Shown in pieces: positions 55,676 through 64,000 of a stretch of 64,000 bases of DNA. The notes beneath the pieces are model-generated. The model was not told where the DNA came from and made no database searches. It saw only the letters and a program-made list of their open reading frames with translations. Within the stretch, counting starts at the first letter, position 1, and the number at the start of each line of letters is the position of its first letter. Made by a program: the position numbers and the translations under genes. The stretch is from positions 4,712,001 through 4,776,000 of the forward strand of contig NZ_CP139348.1 of the NCBI RefSeq assembly GCF_038561965.1. Direction: 5' to 3'. Origin of the DNA: Stutzerimonas stutzeri (lineage in GTDB: Bacteria > Pseudomonadota > Gammaproteobacteria > Pseudomonadales > Pseudomonadaceae).

Positions 55676-56568
55676 GCCAACAGACCACCCACGAGCAGTA
55701 TTACGTTCCTGATCAAAGCAAATGGCCGATCATCGCCACCGTAGCCCTATTGGTGACCTTCTACGGCCTGGGCAGCTGGTTCAACGACCTCAAGGCCGGG
55801 CGCGACGAATCCAGCGGGCCGATGATCTTCTTCGTCGGGGCGTTGCTGATCGCCTACATGATGTTCGGCTGGTTCGGTGCGGTGGTGAAGGAAAGCCGCG
55901 CGGGGCTGTACAGCCCGCAAATGGACCGCTCGTTCCGCTGGGGCATGAGCTGGTTCATCTTCTCGGAAGTGATGTTCTTTCTCGCCTTCTTCGGCACGCT
56001 GTTCTACATCCGCTACTGGGCAGGGCCCTGGCTGGCCGGCGAAGGCGACAAGGGCGTCAGCAACATGCTCTGGCCCGGCTTCGAGTACAGCTGGCCGCTG
56101 CTGAATAACCCCGACCCCAAGCTCTACCCGGCGCCGGAAGGCACCATCAGCGCCTGGGGGTTGCCGCTGATCAACACCATTCTGCTGGTGACCTCCAGCT
56201 TCACCCTGACCTGGGCGCACCATGCGCTGCGCAAGAACAACCGCCAGCACTTGAAGATCGGCCTGGCGCTGACCGTACTGCTCGGCGTGGCGTTCCTGAT
56301 CCTGCAGATCGAAGAATACATTCATGCCTATACCGAACTCGGATTGACCCTGGGCTCGGGCATCTACGGCGCGACTTTCTTCATGCTCACGGGCTTTCAC
56401 GGTGCCCACGTGACGATGGGCGCGATCATTTTGACGGTGATGCTGGTGCGCATCCTGCGCGGGCACTTCAGCCCCGAGCAGCACTTCGGTTTCGAGGCGG
56501 CAGCCTGGTATTGGCATTTCGTCGATGTGGTCTGGATCGCGCTGTTCGTCTTCGTCTACGTGATCTAG
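55672..56568 (+). CDS. coxC: Cytochrome c oxidase subunit III
   Basis: A 298-residue membrane subunit with seven helices. WGMSWFIFSEVMFFLAFFGT, SSFTLTWAHHALRKNN and FFMLTGFHGAHVTMGAIILT followed by WYWHFVDVVWIALFVFVYVI are subunit III hallmarks. It stabilises subunit I and proton uptake. Start chosen at the ATGA overlap with ctaG; a longer frame would run back through ctaG. Confidence 0.95.
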   Translation: MSQQTTHEQYYVPDQSKWPIIATVALLVTFYGLGSWFNDLKAGRDESSGPMIFFVGALLIAYMMFGWFGAVVKESRAGLYSPQMDRSFRWGMSWFIFSEVMFFLAFFGTLFYIRYWAGPWLAGEGDKGVSNMLWPGFEYSWPLLNNPDPKLYPAPEGTISAWGLPLINTILLVTSSFTLTWAHHALRKNNRQHLKIGLALTVLLGVAFLILQIEEYIHAYTELGLTLGSGIYGATFFMLTGFHGAHVTMGAIILTVMLVRILRGHFSPEQHFGFEAAAWYWHFVDVVWIALFVFVYVI

Positions 56569-56705
56569 CGAGGAGTTAGCAGGTTGTTGAAACGTTCGTG
56601 AGGCAGCAGCGCAAGCAAGGTGGCACGTGCACAACAGTCGAAAACGCGCCGCTTCCCGGCATGTCTCAACGCAGCGATGGCAGCGCAGGTCATTTCAACA
56701 GCCTG

Positions 56706-56909
56706 CTAGAAGCTGAAAGCCGGGCGTAGCTGGCCGGTATAAAAACCCCAGCCGATCAGCGCAACGGTCAGTGCGCTGAGGCTGACCCGGATGAACAGGG
56801 CCGTGACGACACGGGAGGTACGGCCCTCGTCTTTGACCAGAAAGAACATCCCACTGAACAGACTGACCAGCGTGGCCACTAACAACAGAACGATCGCCGC
56901 CTTGAGCAT
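56706..56909 (-). CDS. Twin-transmembrane protein, DUF2909
   Basis: A 67-residue protein with two helices (AAIVLLLVATLVSLFSGMFF and VSLSALTVALIGWGFYTGQL) joined by LVKDEGRTSRVV, the DUF2909 pattern. It is the only gene on the minus strand inside the oxidase cluster and is at the same place as PA0109. It is divergent from SURF1 with a 70-bp gap. It probably helps the oxidase in some way; function unknown. Confidence 0.85.
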   Translation of the reverse strand: MLKAAIVLLLVATLVSLFSGMFFLVKDEGRTSRVVTALFIRVSLSALTVALIGWGFYTGQLRPAFSF

Positions 56910-56979
56910 GAGCGATTCCACGACAGGGGTATTGGGGGTGGAGTATAGCCAGCCGTATCGACATATCAGGGCAACGGCC

Positions 56980-57717
56980 ATGAGCGGCTTCAGGCCCGGG
57001 TGGCTGCCTACCCTGCTGGTTTTCACCATGCTGCCGGTGCTGGTGTGGCTGGGCTTCTGGCAACTGGAGCGCGGTGAGCTGAAACGCGACCTGCTGGAAC
57101 GGCAGGAAGCACGCCAGCAGGCGGCACCACTGGCACCCAATGAAATCGAGCGGCTTAACGAGCCGGCCTTCGCCCGCGTCCATCTGCAGGGGCGCTTCGA
57201 CGCCGAACACAGCTTCCTGCTCGACAGCCGCACCCGTGACGGACAGGTTGGCGTCGAGCTGCTGCAACCCTTTCATGACGAGCTCAGCGACCGCTGGGTA
57301 ATGCTCAACCGTGGCTGGATACCCTGGCCGGACCGCCGCGTGCCGCCGGCTTTCGACACGCCGACGCAGCCACTGAAGCTCGCCGCCTGGGTCTACGTAC
57401 CGCCGGGCAAGCCGTTCGTTTTCAGTCATCGCACAGCCGAGGGCTGGCCGCGCCTGATCAATCATGTCGACATCGAAGCGATGTGGCAGCAGGCCGACCG
57501 CGAAGGCGAGATCCACGAGCTACGCCTGGAACCCGGCCCGAGCGCGTACCGCGCCGATTGGGTGGTCACCAGCATGAGCCCGTCGCAACATCTGGGCTAT
57601 GCCGCGCAGTGGTTCGCGCTGGCGGCCGCCCTGCTGGCGCTGTTCATCTACTTCGGCGTGCACCAGGCACGGGAGAAACACAGTGGAAACGATGAATCCG
57701 ACCCTTGCCGGCCGTGA
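56980..57717 (+). CDS. SURF1-family oxidase assembly protein
   Basis: A 245-residue protein with one helix at each end (PTLLVFTMLPVLVWLGFWQL at about 9-28, FALAAALLALFIYFGVHQAR near 212-231) and a periplasmic domain, the SURF1 topology. GFWQLERGELKR, GRFDAEHSFLLDSRTRDGQV and LNRGWIPWP are family motifs. It helps insert heme a into subunit I. The ATG at 56980 is chosen because a longer frame would overlap the DUF2909 gene. It overlaps the next gene by 35 bp. Confidence 0.92.
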   Translation: MSGFRPGWLPTLLVFTMLPVLVWLGFWQLERGELKRDLLERQEARQQAAPLAPNEIERLNEPAFARVHLQGRFDAEHSFLLDSRTRDGQVGVELLQPFHDELSDRWVMLNRGWIPWPDRRVPPAFDTPTQPLKLAAWVYVPPGKPFVFSHRTAEGWPRLINHVDIEAMWQQADREGEIHELRLEPGPSAYRADWVVTSMSPSQHLGYAAQWFALAAALLALFIYFGVHQAREKHSGNDESDPCRP

Positions 57718-58270
57718 GCCGAAACGTGGCCGCGGCCGGCTGCAACTGCTGCTGATCATCGGCGTGGTATTGGGGCCGATGCTGTTGGCCTCGGCGATGT
57801 ACCGCTTCGGTTTCTGGGTACCGCAAACCCGCAGCTATGACGGTGTACTGATCGCCAACGGCCAGGACCGCGCGGCTATCGGGGTGACCGCAGCCGACTC
57901 CGAACGGCGCTGGGAGCTATTGGTCACTGCCCCGCAAAGCTGCGAGGCGCAATGCCAGGAGCTGGTCTATCTGGCCCGCCAGATCAATATCGGCCTGGCC
58001 CGTGAAGCCGCCCGCGCCAGCCACGCCCTGGCCAGCGCGACGAACCTGGACGAGGCCTACGAACAGCGCCTGCGCCGCGAATACCCGCAATTGCAGCGCC
58101 ACGCTCTCGACCCCAGCGTCTATGCCCGTAACCCCGACGCACCGGCAACGCCGCAGCTATGGATCGTCGACCCGCACGGCAATCTGGTGCTGCGCTATGA
58201 CGCCGAAGCCGACGGCAAGGCGATTCTCGATGACCTGAAATACCTGCTGAAGATCTCGCAGATCGGCTGA
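57683..58270 (+). CDS. Oxidase-cluster membrane protein with a thioredoxin/SCO-like CxxxC
   Basis: A 195-residue protein with one N-terminal helix (LQLLLIIGVVLGPMLLASAM, 20-39) and a periplasmic domain. Cys87-x3-Cys91 (QSCEAQCQEL) and the end PQLWIVDPHGNLVLRYDAEA resemble the SCO fold (CxxxC, then xxIDPxGxxxxxY), though the SCO metal-binding His is not evident. GTG 57683 has GGGAG 7 bases upstream; ATG 57692 is the alternative. It corresponds in position to PA0111. A copper or thiol role in oxidase assembly is an inference. Confidence 0.75.
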   Translation: METMNPTLAGREPKRGRGRLQLLLIIGVVLGPMLLASAMYRFGFWVPQTRSYDGVLIANGQDRAAIGVTAADSERRWELLVTAPQSCEAQCQELVYLARQINIGLAREAARASHALASATNLDEAYEQRLRREYPQLQRHALDPSVYARNPDAPATPQLWIVDPHGNLVLRYDAEADGKAILDDLKYLLKISQIG

Positions 58271-58322
58271 CGCACTCTGCCGTTTCGCTGCGGTCCCAAA
58301 CTGGCCGCCCAAGGAGAAACCG

Positions 58323-59381
58323 ATGGCCAAACCCGGATACCGCCTCGCCCTGATTGCCACTGCGTTGGCCGTGGTCGTCGTGCTGCTCGGCGCCTATACG
58401 CGGTTGACCCACGCCGGCCTCGGCTGCCCGGATTGGCCCGGTTGCTACGGTTTCCTCGCGGTGCCAATGAGCGAGCACAAGCAGAACATCGCCGCGCTGC
58501 GCTTTCCCGAGGCGCCGTTGGAGGTGGCCAAGGGCTGGAACGAGATGATCCATCGCTACTTCGCCGGCGCGCTGGGGCTGGTGATCCTGGCCATGGCAGC
58601 GCAGGCCTTGCGCCGCCGCAGCGAGCCCGGCCAGCCGCTTAAACTGCCACTGCTGCTGCTCGCCGTGGTAATCGCCCAGGCCATATTCGGCATGTGGACG
58701 GTAACCCTGCAGCTCTGGCCGCAGGTGGTCACCGCGCACCTGCTCGGCGGCTTCACGACCCTGAGCCTGCTGTTCCTGCTCTGCCTGCGGTTATCCGGCG
58801 CCTTTGCTCCGCTGCCGGTTGTCGATACCCGGCTGCGTACCTTTGCTGGTTTCGCCATGCTGGCGGTAATCATCCAGATTGCCCTCGGCGGCTGGGTCAG
58901 CAGCAACTATGCGGCCGTGGCCTGCACGGACTTCCCCACCTGCCACGGCGAATGGTGGCCGCGGATGGACTTCGCCAACGCCTTCAACCTGACCCATCAC
59001 GACATCGGTCCCAATTACCTCGGCGGCCTGCTCTATGGCGAGGCGCGGACCGCCATTCATCTCACCCACCGGATCGGCGCGCTGTGCGTGACGCTGGTGT
59101 TGCTGCTGCTGGCCGCCATGCTCTGGCGTCGCGGCCTCGGCCGGCTGGCCGCCCTGCTCCTCGCCGCGCTGGCGCTGCAGGTCGGCCTCGGCATCAGCAA
59201 CGTACTGCTCAATCTGCCGCTAGCGGTCGCGGTGGCGCACAACGGCGGCGGCGCCGCATTGCTGCTGGTGCTGGTGCTGGCCAATTACCGGTTGCGCCAA
59301 CCCGCGCACGCCGCTCAGCACGCCACGCATTCGGCATCCATTTCGAACGAGACGGGCCGGCTCGACCTGCCCGGCGCATGA
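58323..59381 (+). CDS. ctaA: Heme A synthase (COX15/CtaA)
   Basis: A 352-residue protein with eight helices that oxidises the heme O methyl to formyl, giving heme A. GAYTRLTHAGLGCPDWPGCYG near the start, EMIHRYFAGALGL, and later LTHRIGALCVTL contain the heme-ligand histidines. The paired loop cysteines (ACTDFPTC) are present. It precedes ctaB by 17 bp. Inner membrane. Confidence 0.94.
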   Translation: MAKPGYRLALIATALAVVVVLLGAYTRLTHAGLGCPDWPGCYGFLAVPMSEHKQNIAALRFPEAPLEVAKGWNEMIHRYFAGALGLVILAMAAQALRRRSEPGQPLKLPLLLLAVVIAQAIFGMWTVTLQLWPQVVTAHLLGGFTTLSLLFLLCLRLSGAFAPLPVVDTRLRTFAGFAMLAVIIQIALGGWVSSNYAAVACTDFPTCHGEWWPRMDFANAFNLTHHDIGPNYLGGLLYGEARTAIHLTHRIGALCVTLVLLLLAAMLWRRGLGRLAALLLAALALQVGLGISNVLLNLPLAVAVAHNGGGAALLLVLVLANYRLRQPAHAAQHATHSASISNETGRLDLPGA

Positions 59382-59398
59382 CCACAAGGAGATCCCCC

Positions 59399-60298
59399 AT
59401 GGCGACTCTACTCAGCGAACGCAGCGCCCAGGCCACCTGGCGCGATTACCTGGAGCTGACCAAGCCGAAGGTGGTGCTGCTGATGCTCATCACCTCGCTG
59501 GTGGGCATGTTCCTCGCCACCCGCGCCGGCGTGCCCTGGACGGTGCTGCTGTTCGGCAACCTGGGCATCGCGCTGTGTGCCGGTGGTGCCGCCGCGGTTA
59601 ACCACGTGGTCGACCGGCAGATCGATTCGGTGATGGCACGCACGCACAAGCGCCCGCTGGCTGAAGGCCGCGTGTCACCCACGGCAGCGCTGACCTTCGC
59701 CTTCATCCTGGGCGTCAGCGGGCTGGCCCTGCTGCTGGCCTTCACCAATGCCCTCGCCGCCTGGCTGACGCTGGCCTCGCTGATCGGTTACGCGGTGATC
59801 TACACCGGCTTTCTCAAACGCGCCACGCCGCAAAATATTGTCATCGGCGGCCTCGCCGGCGCTGCTCCGCCGCTGCTCGGATGGGTCGCGGTAACCGGCC
59901 AGGTGACCGCCGAACCGCTGCTGCTGGTGCTGATCATCTTCGCCTGGACGCCGCCGCACTTTTGGGCGCTGGCGATTCACCGCAAGGACGAATACGCCAA
60001 GGTGAACGTGCCGATGCTGCCGGTGACCCACGGCGTGCACTACACCAAGGTGCACATCCTGCTCTACACCGTCGTGCTGCTGGCAGTCAGCTTCATGCCG
60101 TTCGCCATCCACATGAGCGGCCCGCTGTACCTCGCCGCGGCAGCGGTTCTGGGTGCGCGCTTCCTCTACTGGGCCATTGCGCTATACCGCGACAGCCGGC
60201 CGCATGCGGCGATCAAGACGTTCAAATTCAGTATCTGGTACCTGTTCGCGCTGTTCATCGCGCTGCTGGTTGATCATTATCTGCTGCTCGATTTCTAG
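59399..60298 (+). CDS. ctaB: Heme O synthase (protoheme IX farnesyltransferase)
   Basis: A 299-residue UbiA-superfamily prenyltransferase with nine helices that attaches farnesyl to heme B. The Asp-rich motif NHVVDRQIDSVMARTHKRPL and the second motif AIHRKDEYAKVNVPMLPV are intact; YLELTKPKVVLLMLITSLVG is the N-terminal signature. The ATG at 59399 follows AAGGAG by 7 bases, which rejects the longer frame running through ctaA. Works with CtaA to supply heme A. Confidence 0.95.
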   Translation: MATLLSERSAQATWRDYLELTKPKVVLLMLITSLVGMFLATRAGVPWTVLLFGNLGIALCAGGAAAVNHVVDRQIDSVMARTHKRPLAEGRVSPTAALTFAFILGVSGLALLLAFTNALAAWLTLASLIGYAVIYTGFLKRATPQNIVIGGLAGAAPPLLGWVAVTGQVTAEPLLLVLIIFAWTPPHFWALAIHRKDEYAKVNVPMLPVTHGVHYTKVHILLYTVVLLAVSFMPFAIHMSGPLYLAAAAVLGARFLYWAIALYRDSRPHAAIKTFKFSIWYLFALFIALLVDHYLLLDF

Positions 60299-60319
60299 AT
60301 AGCTGCCCTAAGGACGTTC

Positions 60320-60955
60320 ATGACCCGCATCCAGAAAACCGTCTTCATCCTCGTTGCGCTGATCGCGCTGGTCGTCGGGTTGACGGTTTACAAGGTGCTC
60401 AACAGCCAGCGTCAGCTCGACCCCACCCAGCTGCTCGACGCCGGCATCGTTCTGCTACCACAGAGCCGCACGGTGCCGGCGCTGAGCCTGACCAATCAGG
60501 ACGGCGAAGCGGTGAAGCTGGACGAACTTGGGGGGCAATGGACGCTGCTGTTCTTCGGCTACACCTTCTGCCCGGACATCTGCCCGACGACGCTGGCCGA
60601 GCTGCGCCAACTCAATGGCATGCTGCCGGAGGCGGTGCGCGAGCAACTGCACATCATCCTGGTCAGCGTCGACCCGAACCGCGACACGCCGGCCCAGCTC
60701 AAGGAATATCTCGGCTACTTCAACGCCGGGTTTCAGGGTCTGACCGGCCCGCTGGACGATATCCAGACGCTGGCCAACGGTGTCGGCATCCCCTTCATCC
60801 CCGGCGACACCAGCAAGGAGAACTACACCGTCGACCACAGCGGCAATCTGGTCCTCATCGGCCCGGACGGTCGCCAGCAGGGCTTTGTCCGCTCGCCATT
60901 GCGGGTGCAGAAGCTGGCTGAGCAACTACCTGAGCTGGTCAACCGGGCGCAGTGA
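60320..60955 (+). CDS. SCO-family copper chaperone
   Basis: A 211-residue protein with one N-terminal helix (VFILVALIALVVGLTVYKVL) and a thioredoxin-like periplasmic domain. The copper ligands Cys84 and Cys88 (FCPDICPTTLAEL) and His173 (VDHSGNLVLI) are all present. It delivers copper to the Cu-A site of CoxB. Last gene of the oxidase cluster; equivalent to PA0114 (SenC/SCO1). Confidence 0.94.
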   Translation: MTRIQKTVFILVALIALVVGLTVYKVLNSQRQLDPTQLLDAGIVLLPQSRTVPALSLTNQDGEAVKLDELGGQWTLLFFGYTFCPDICPTTLAELRQLNGMLPEAVREQLHIILVSVDPNRDTPAQLKEYLGYFNAGFQGLTGPLDDIQTLANGVGIPFIPGDTSKENYTVDHSGNLVLIGPDGRQQGFVRSPLRVQKLAEQLPELVNRAQ

Positions 60956-61024
60956 GGCCGCGAGCTCGCCGGCATGGCTCGCTTCATCTGCATGTATAGA
61001 CGACACCTGGCACTGGGCTTAACC

Positions 61025-61055
61025 GCCCGCCCCCTCGCCCCTTTGGGGAGCGGGC
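61025..61055. repeat. GC-rich intergenic hairpin
   Basis: GCCCGCCCCC, a loop, GGGGAGCGGGC: one bulged stem after the SCO gene and before the converging PepSY gene. It may act as a terminator; no T-run follows. Confidence 0.45.
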
Positions 61056-61092
61056 TGAGGTGAGGGGATGATCCTCGATTCGCCTCATACCA

Positions 61093-62298
61093 TCATGGCT
61101 CGCCGACCGGATCACCCGAGGCCGCACTTCCTCTGCGCGGTTCACGCAGCGCCGCGCTGATGCGCGCCCGGCGCTTGCGCCACCAGATCACCACGCCGGT
61201 CACCGACAGCACCGCAATCGCCACGCCCAGCAACGCAATCAGGATGCGCCCCGGCAGGCCGAGGATGCGTCCGCCGTGGATCGCCGGTTGCAGCAGGTGG
61301 AACTGCTGACCCAGCGTGCCCTGACCGGGAATCTCCTGGCCGAGCAGACGCCCATCGGTACCATGGAAGAACAGCCAGGCGTTGCCCTGGTTGCTGTCGT
61401 GCTCGCCGAAACCGGCGCCGTAGAAGTTGTATTCGAAGCTGTAGTACAGCTCGGTGATCGCCTCGGTCAGGCCGAGCTCGGCGGCGTGCTGCATGGCGTA
61501 GTCGTAGGCTTGATGGAAGTCGTAGGCGGTTGTGCCCAGCTGCTCCGCCTGCATCCGCCCGCGGGCTTCGTAGACGCTCGGCTCCACCGGGGAGAACAGC
61601 GAAACCACGGGCTTGAACACCTGCTCCGGCAGGTTCATCGCCACGCTGCTAACGGCCACCGGCACCAGCAGCAGCCATAGCCACAGGCCACCGGCACGAT
61701 GCACGTCATGATTCATCCGCTGACGCTTGATCTTCCAGGCCGTCCACCACTTGCTGAAAAACGGCCGCCCACGGGGAAAGGTCAGCACGAGCGAGACGAA
61801 GCAGTCGATCACCCAGGCGATCGCCACGATACCCATCAGCCACAGCCCCCAGTTGCCCGGCAGCGACAGGTTGTAGTGGAACTCGAGGATGAACGGCACG
61901 AAGTTCTTGCGCGAGAAACAGCATTCGCCCCAGTAACGCGTGCCCACGGGCTCGCCGCTTACCACGTCGAGATAATGCACTACGGCGCGCTCAGCGAAGG
62001 GTTTGCCGGTAGCCGGATCATTGCGCGGCACCAGCGCCATCAACGCGGCGTGACCCGGCTCGCTGGGAAACTCCATGTACCAGACCTGCATGCGCGGGTT
62101 GGCCTGCTCGACCCGCTCGACCAACGTCCCTGGCGCCAGCACTGGCCCCTCGCTGGTGGTGTGGTAGAACTCCGGATTGAGCCACTCGTCCAGCTCGTGG
62201 TGGAAGGCCAAGATGCTGCCGGTTATGCCGGCAAGAAACAGGAATACCGCGGTGGCCAGGCCGATGTAGCGGTGCACAAGCACGAGAATTGATCGCAT
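61093..62298 (-). CDS. PepSY-associated TM protein, siderophore-linked (FoxB/PiuB-like)
   Basis: A 401-residue inner-membrane protein with four main helices (VHRYIGLATAVFLFLAGITG, GIVAIAWVIDCFVSLVLTFP, WLWLLLVPVAVSSVAMNLPE, LIALLGVAIAVLSVTGVVIW) and periplasmic PepSY domains. Conserved histidines in VHRY, FHHELDEW and DVHRAGG could bind heme or a ferri-siderophore. The start ATG 62298 is at the first helix. It lies 68 bp after a siderophore receptor on the same strand, so it may reduce or take up ferri-siderophore, as FoxB does. Confidence 0.88.
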   Translation of the reverse strand: MRSILVLVHRYIGLATAVFLFLAGITGSILAFHHELDEWLNPEFYHTTSEGPVLAPGTLVERVEQANPRMQVWYMEFPSEPGHAALMALVPRNDPATGKPFAERAVVHYLDVVSGEPVGTRYWGECCFSRKNFVPFILEFHYNLSLPGNWGLWLMGIVAIAWVIDCFVSLVLTFPRGRPFFSKWWTAWKIKRQRMNHDVHRAGGLWLWLLLVPVAVSSVAMNLPEQVFKPVVSLFSPVEPSVYEARGRMQAEQLGTTAYDFHQAYDYAMQHAAELGLTEAITELYYSFEYNFYGAGFGEHDSNQGNAWLFFHGTDGRLLGQEIPGQGTLGQQFHLLQPAIHGGRILGLPGRILIALLGVAIAVLSVTGVVIWWRKRRARISAALREPRRGSAASGDPVGEP

Positions 62299-62328
62299 CG
62301 TCGGTTGTCCGTCTTTCAGAAAGCACAA

Positions 62329-62356
62329 AGCCGCCGGCCTGTCAGGGCCGGCGGCT
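62329..62356 (-). terminator. Hairpin after the siderophore receptor
   Basis: AGCCGCCGGCC-TGTCA-GGCCGGCGGCT, an 11-bp stem, 10 bp after the receptor stop on the minus strand. Only a weak T-rich tail follows, so some read-through into the PepSY gene is likely. Confidence 0.6.
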
Positions 62357-62366
62357 GGTTTATTGA

Positions 62367-64000
62367 TCAGAACTGATGCGTGATGGTCGCCACGACATTG
62401 CGCTCCGCACCTAGGTAGCACGAGGACGCGTTGTAGCAGGACGCCACATAGTACTCATCGGTCAGGTTGTTGGCGTTGAGGCGTACGGATGTGCCTTTCA
62501 GCCCGACTCGACCGAGGTCATAGCCGATGGAGGCGTCGAACAGTGTGTAGGACGGCACTTTGAAATCATGCGCATCGTTGCCCCAGCTGTAACCGACATA
62601 ACGCGCGCCAGCACCAATGTTCAAACCCGCCAACAGCTCATCGGCGAAATTGTAGTCAGCCCACAGGCTCGCCATGCGCTCCGGTGTTTGATATGGGGTG
62701 TTGCCTTTTGCGTCAACAACCCCACCCGCCGAGTTATAGGCGTAATAACTCTTGCTGTACTCCACATCGTTAAGCGTGACGCTGCCGAGCAAACGCAGAT
62801 TTTGCGTTACGCTTACCCGAGCCTCAAGCTCAACTCCTCGCGACTTCACACCGCCGACGCCTTTATAGAAGTTATCAGTGACTAGACTGTTCTCCTTGGC
62901 GAATAGATTCTCCATGTCGATCGTGAAGAATGACAGGGTATACAGGTCGTCACTGCCGACCGGCTGGTACTTCACGCCGGTCTCCCACTGCTTGCCAGTA
63001 GTCGGCTCCAGTATTTGAGCGCCACTGGAATAGTTGGACGTCGGATTGAAAGAAGTCGAATAACTCAGGTAGGGGGAAATGCCGTTTTCAAACGCATAGA
63101 GCACTCCGACATGGCCGCTAAGCTTCTCGCCCTGATTTGCATCCTTGCCGCGAACCGCATCATCGATCGAGACGTCATACCAGTCTTGGCGTAGGCCTAA
63201 CGAAAGATTCCAACTGCCCAGTTCAATCAGGTCTTGTACATATAGTCCGGCCTGCTTCTGTCGACGTAATGCATTACTACTGACAGCGAGGTCGGACAAC
63301 GCGTTATCTGGGTAAATTGGGTTAGCGATGTCCAGTGGGCTTACCGAAGTGAAATCAAATTCATCAAGTGTTTTGTTCTTGGTGTACTGATAATCCAGAC
63401 CGAACACGACAGTATGAAGTGCTGAGCCAGTGGCAAACTCCGATTGCAGCATGTTATCTACTATCCATGCATGCAAACTTTCCTCGCCACCACTGAAACC
63501 GCGATATAGCAGGTCGCTCGTGGCGCCGTAATAACCACTCTGCCAGACCTGACTGTTTTCAACTTCCGCATCCAGATAACGGACATTCTGCCGCGCACTC
63601 CATACATCGTTGAATCGGTGCTGGAACTCGTAGCCAACCATGGTCTGCGTACGCTTGAACTCTTCAATATCCGGATCGCCTTCGAAGAAACTACCGGATA
63701 AGCGACGGCCGTTACGTTTATCCAACGTTCCGGAAGCCGGCAGACTTCCGTGATACCCACCGTTGGGGTCGCGCTGAAGATAGGCATAGAGATTGAGACT
63801 GGTGTCTTCACTGAGGTTCAGCGTCAGACTAGGCATAAGCGTGTAGCGGGTTTCTTCGACATAGTCGACTTGGCTATCAGCGTCTTTCGCCACACCGACT
63901 ACGCGATAGGCAATATTTTCATTCAGTGGTCCGGTGACATCGAAGCCGAGGCTCTTATAGTCGTTGCTGCCGTAAGTCAGATCGATGCGAGCGGCATCGG
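62367..64000 (-). CDS. TonB-dependent siderophore receptor, C-terminal part (FoxA-like)
   Basis: The C-terminal 544 residues of an outer-membrane receptor; the N-terminus lies beyond the window edge and the frame is open to base 64000 (ARIDLTYGSNDYKSLGFDVT). Barrel motifs include TSLNLYAYLQRDPNGGYHGS, ISPYLSYSTSFNPTSNY, SRGVELEARVSVTQNLRLLG and the aromatic end THQF. ASCYNASSCYLGAERNV near the end is typical of FoxA/FhuA-class ferric-hydroxamate receptors. It is followed by a PepSY membrane protein, as in fox loci. The upstream signal and plug are not visible. Confidence 0.92.
   Translation of the reverse strand, partial: DAARIDLTYGSNDYKSLGFDVTGPLNENIAYRVVGVAKDADSQVDYVEETRYTLMPSLTLNLSEDTSLNLYAYLQRDPNGGYHGSLPASGTLDKRNGRRLSGSFFEGDPDIEEFKRTQTMVGYEFQHRFNDVWSARQNVRYLDAEVENSQVWQSGYYGATSDLLYRGFSGGEESLHAWIVDNMLQSEFATGSALHTVVFGLDYQYTKNKTLDEFDFTSVSPLDIANPIYPDNALSDLAVSSNALRRQKQAGLYVQDLIELGSWNLSLGLRQDWYDVSIDDAVRGKDANQGEKLSGHVGVLYAFENGISPYLSYSTSFNPTSNYSSGAQILEPTTGKQWETGVKYQPVGSDDLYTLSFFTIDMENLFAKENSLVTDNFYKGVGGVKSRGVELEARVSVTQNLRLLGSVTLNDVEYSKSYYAYNSAGGVVDAKGNTPYQTPERMASLWADYNFADELLAGLNIGAGARYVGYSWGNDAHDFKVPSYTLFDASIGYDLGRVGLKGTSVRLNANNLTDEYYVASCYNASSCYLGAERNVVATITHQF

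Noticed and set aside
58694..60298. An extended CtaB reading frame beginning inside ctaA
   Set aside because: The extension is out of phase with ctaA and low in hydrophobic helices; a proper AAGGAG site precedes the ATG at 59399.

Overview
The window is a GC-rich chromosomal segment from a Pseudomonadaceae gammaproteobacterium, most likely of the Pseudomonas/Stutzerimonas stutzeri group. The evidence is gene content and order: trpI divergent from trpBA; prlC with a yheV-type zinc ribbon gene; a LexA-boxed PA0069-type radical SAM gene; and a carbonic anhydrase/SulP/aa3 oxidase block in the same order as P. aeruginosa PA0102-PA0114. No rRNA or tRNA gene, insertion sequence or CRISPR array was recognised. 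All calls were made by reading the sequence; no database search was run.

Layout. 0.1-3.5 kb: lipoprotein, luciferase-like monooxygenase, cation/proton antiporter, dodecin. 4.1-11.2 kb: a tightly coupled minus-strand operon (glycosyltransferase, UDP-galactopyranose mutase, GH-A glycosidase, ABC exporter, KTSC protein) facing galE, which looks like a pathway making and exporting a galactofuranose-containing glycoconjugate. 11.3-15.7 kb: isochorismatase-like hydrolase, DUF3060 protein, trpI and trpBA with a terminator. 15.8-17.6 kb: a reverse-order hipA-hipB module with three operators spaced exactly 42 bp apart. 17.8-22 kb: yghU-type GST, stress-domain protein and small housekeeping proteins. 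22.1-25.4 kb: Fur-boxed AraC regulator and TonB-dependent siderophore receptor. 25.5-32.3 kb: small conserved proteins, GNAT, S51 peptidase, a second ABC exporter, patatin and DUF1993.

32.4-35.6 kb is an AT-rich accessory island. It contains two well-formed 76-bp attC sites, a degenerate attC, and small promoterless-looking genes all on the minus strand, each bracketed by matching core/inverse-core heptamers. This is an integron gene-cassette array with no integrase in view. A 28-29 bp near-identical direct repeat flanks its proximal part.

36-49 kb returns to core genes: DUF421, LysR, YdgA-like, DUF2934, pgm, a VOC gene broken by one stop codon, gamma carbonic anhydrase, prlC-yheV-DUF1835, an acyltransferase and the radical SAM gene. 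49-61 kb is the beta-carbonic anhydrase/SulP/cytochrome aa3 oxidase cluster with copper (ctaG, SCO), heme A (ctaA, ctaB) and SURF1 assembly factors. The window ends in a foxA-like receptor, cut by the edge, with a PepSY membrane protein downstream.

Two related families of short hairpin repeats sharing the head GTAGGGTGG recur in intergenic gaps throughout, often as inverted doublets; they look like REP/REPIN elements.
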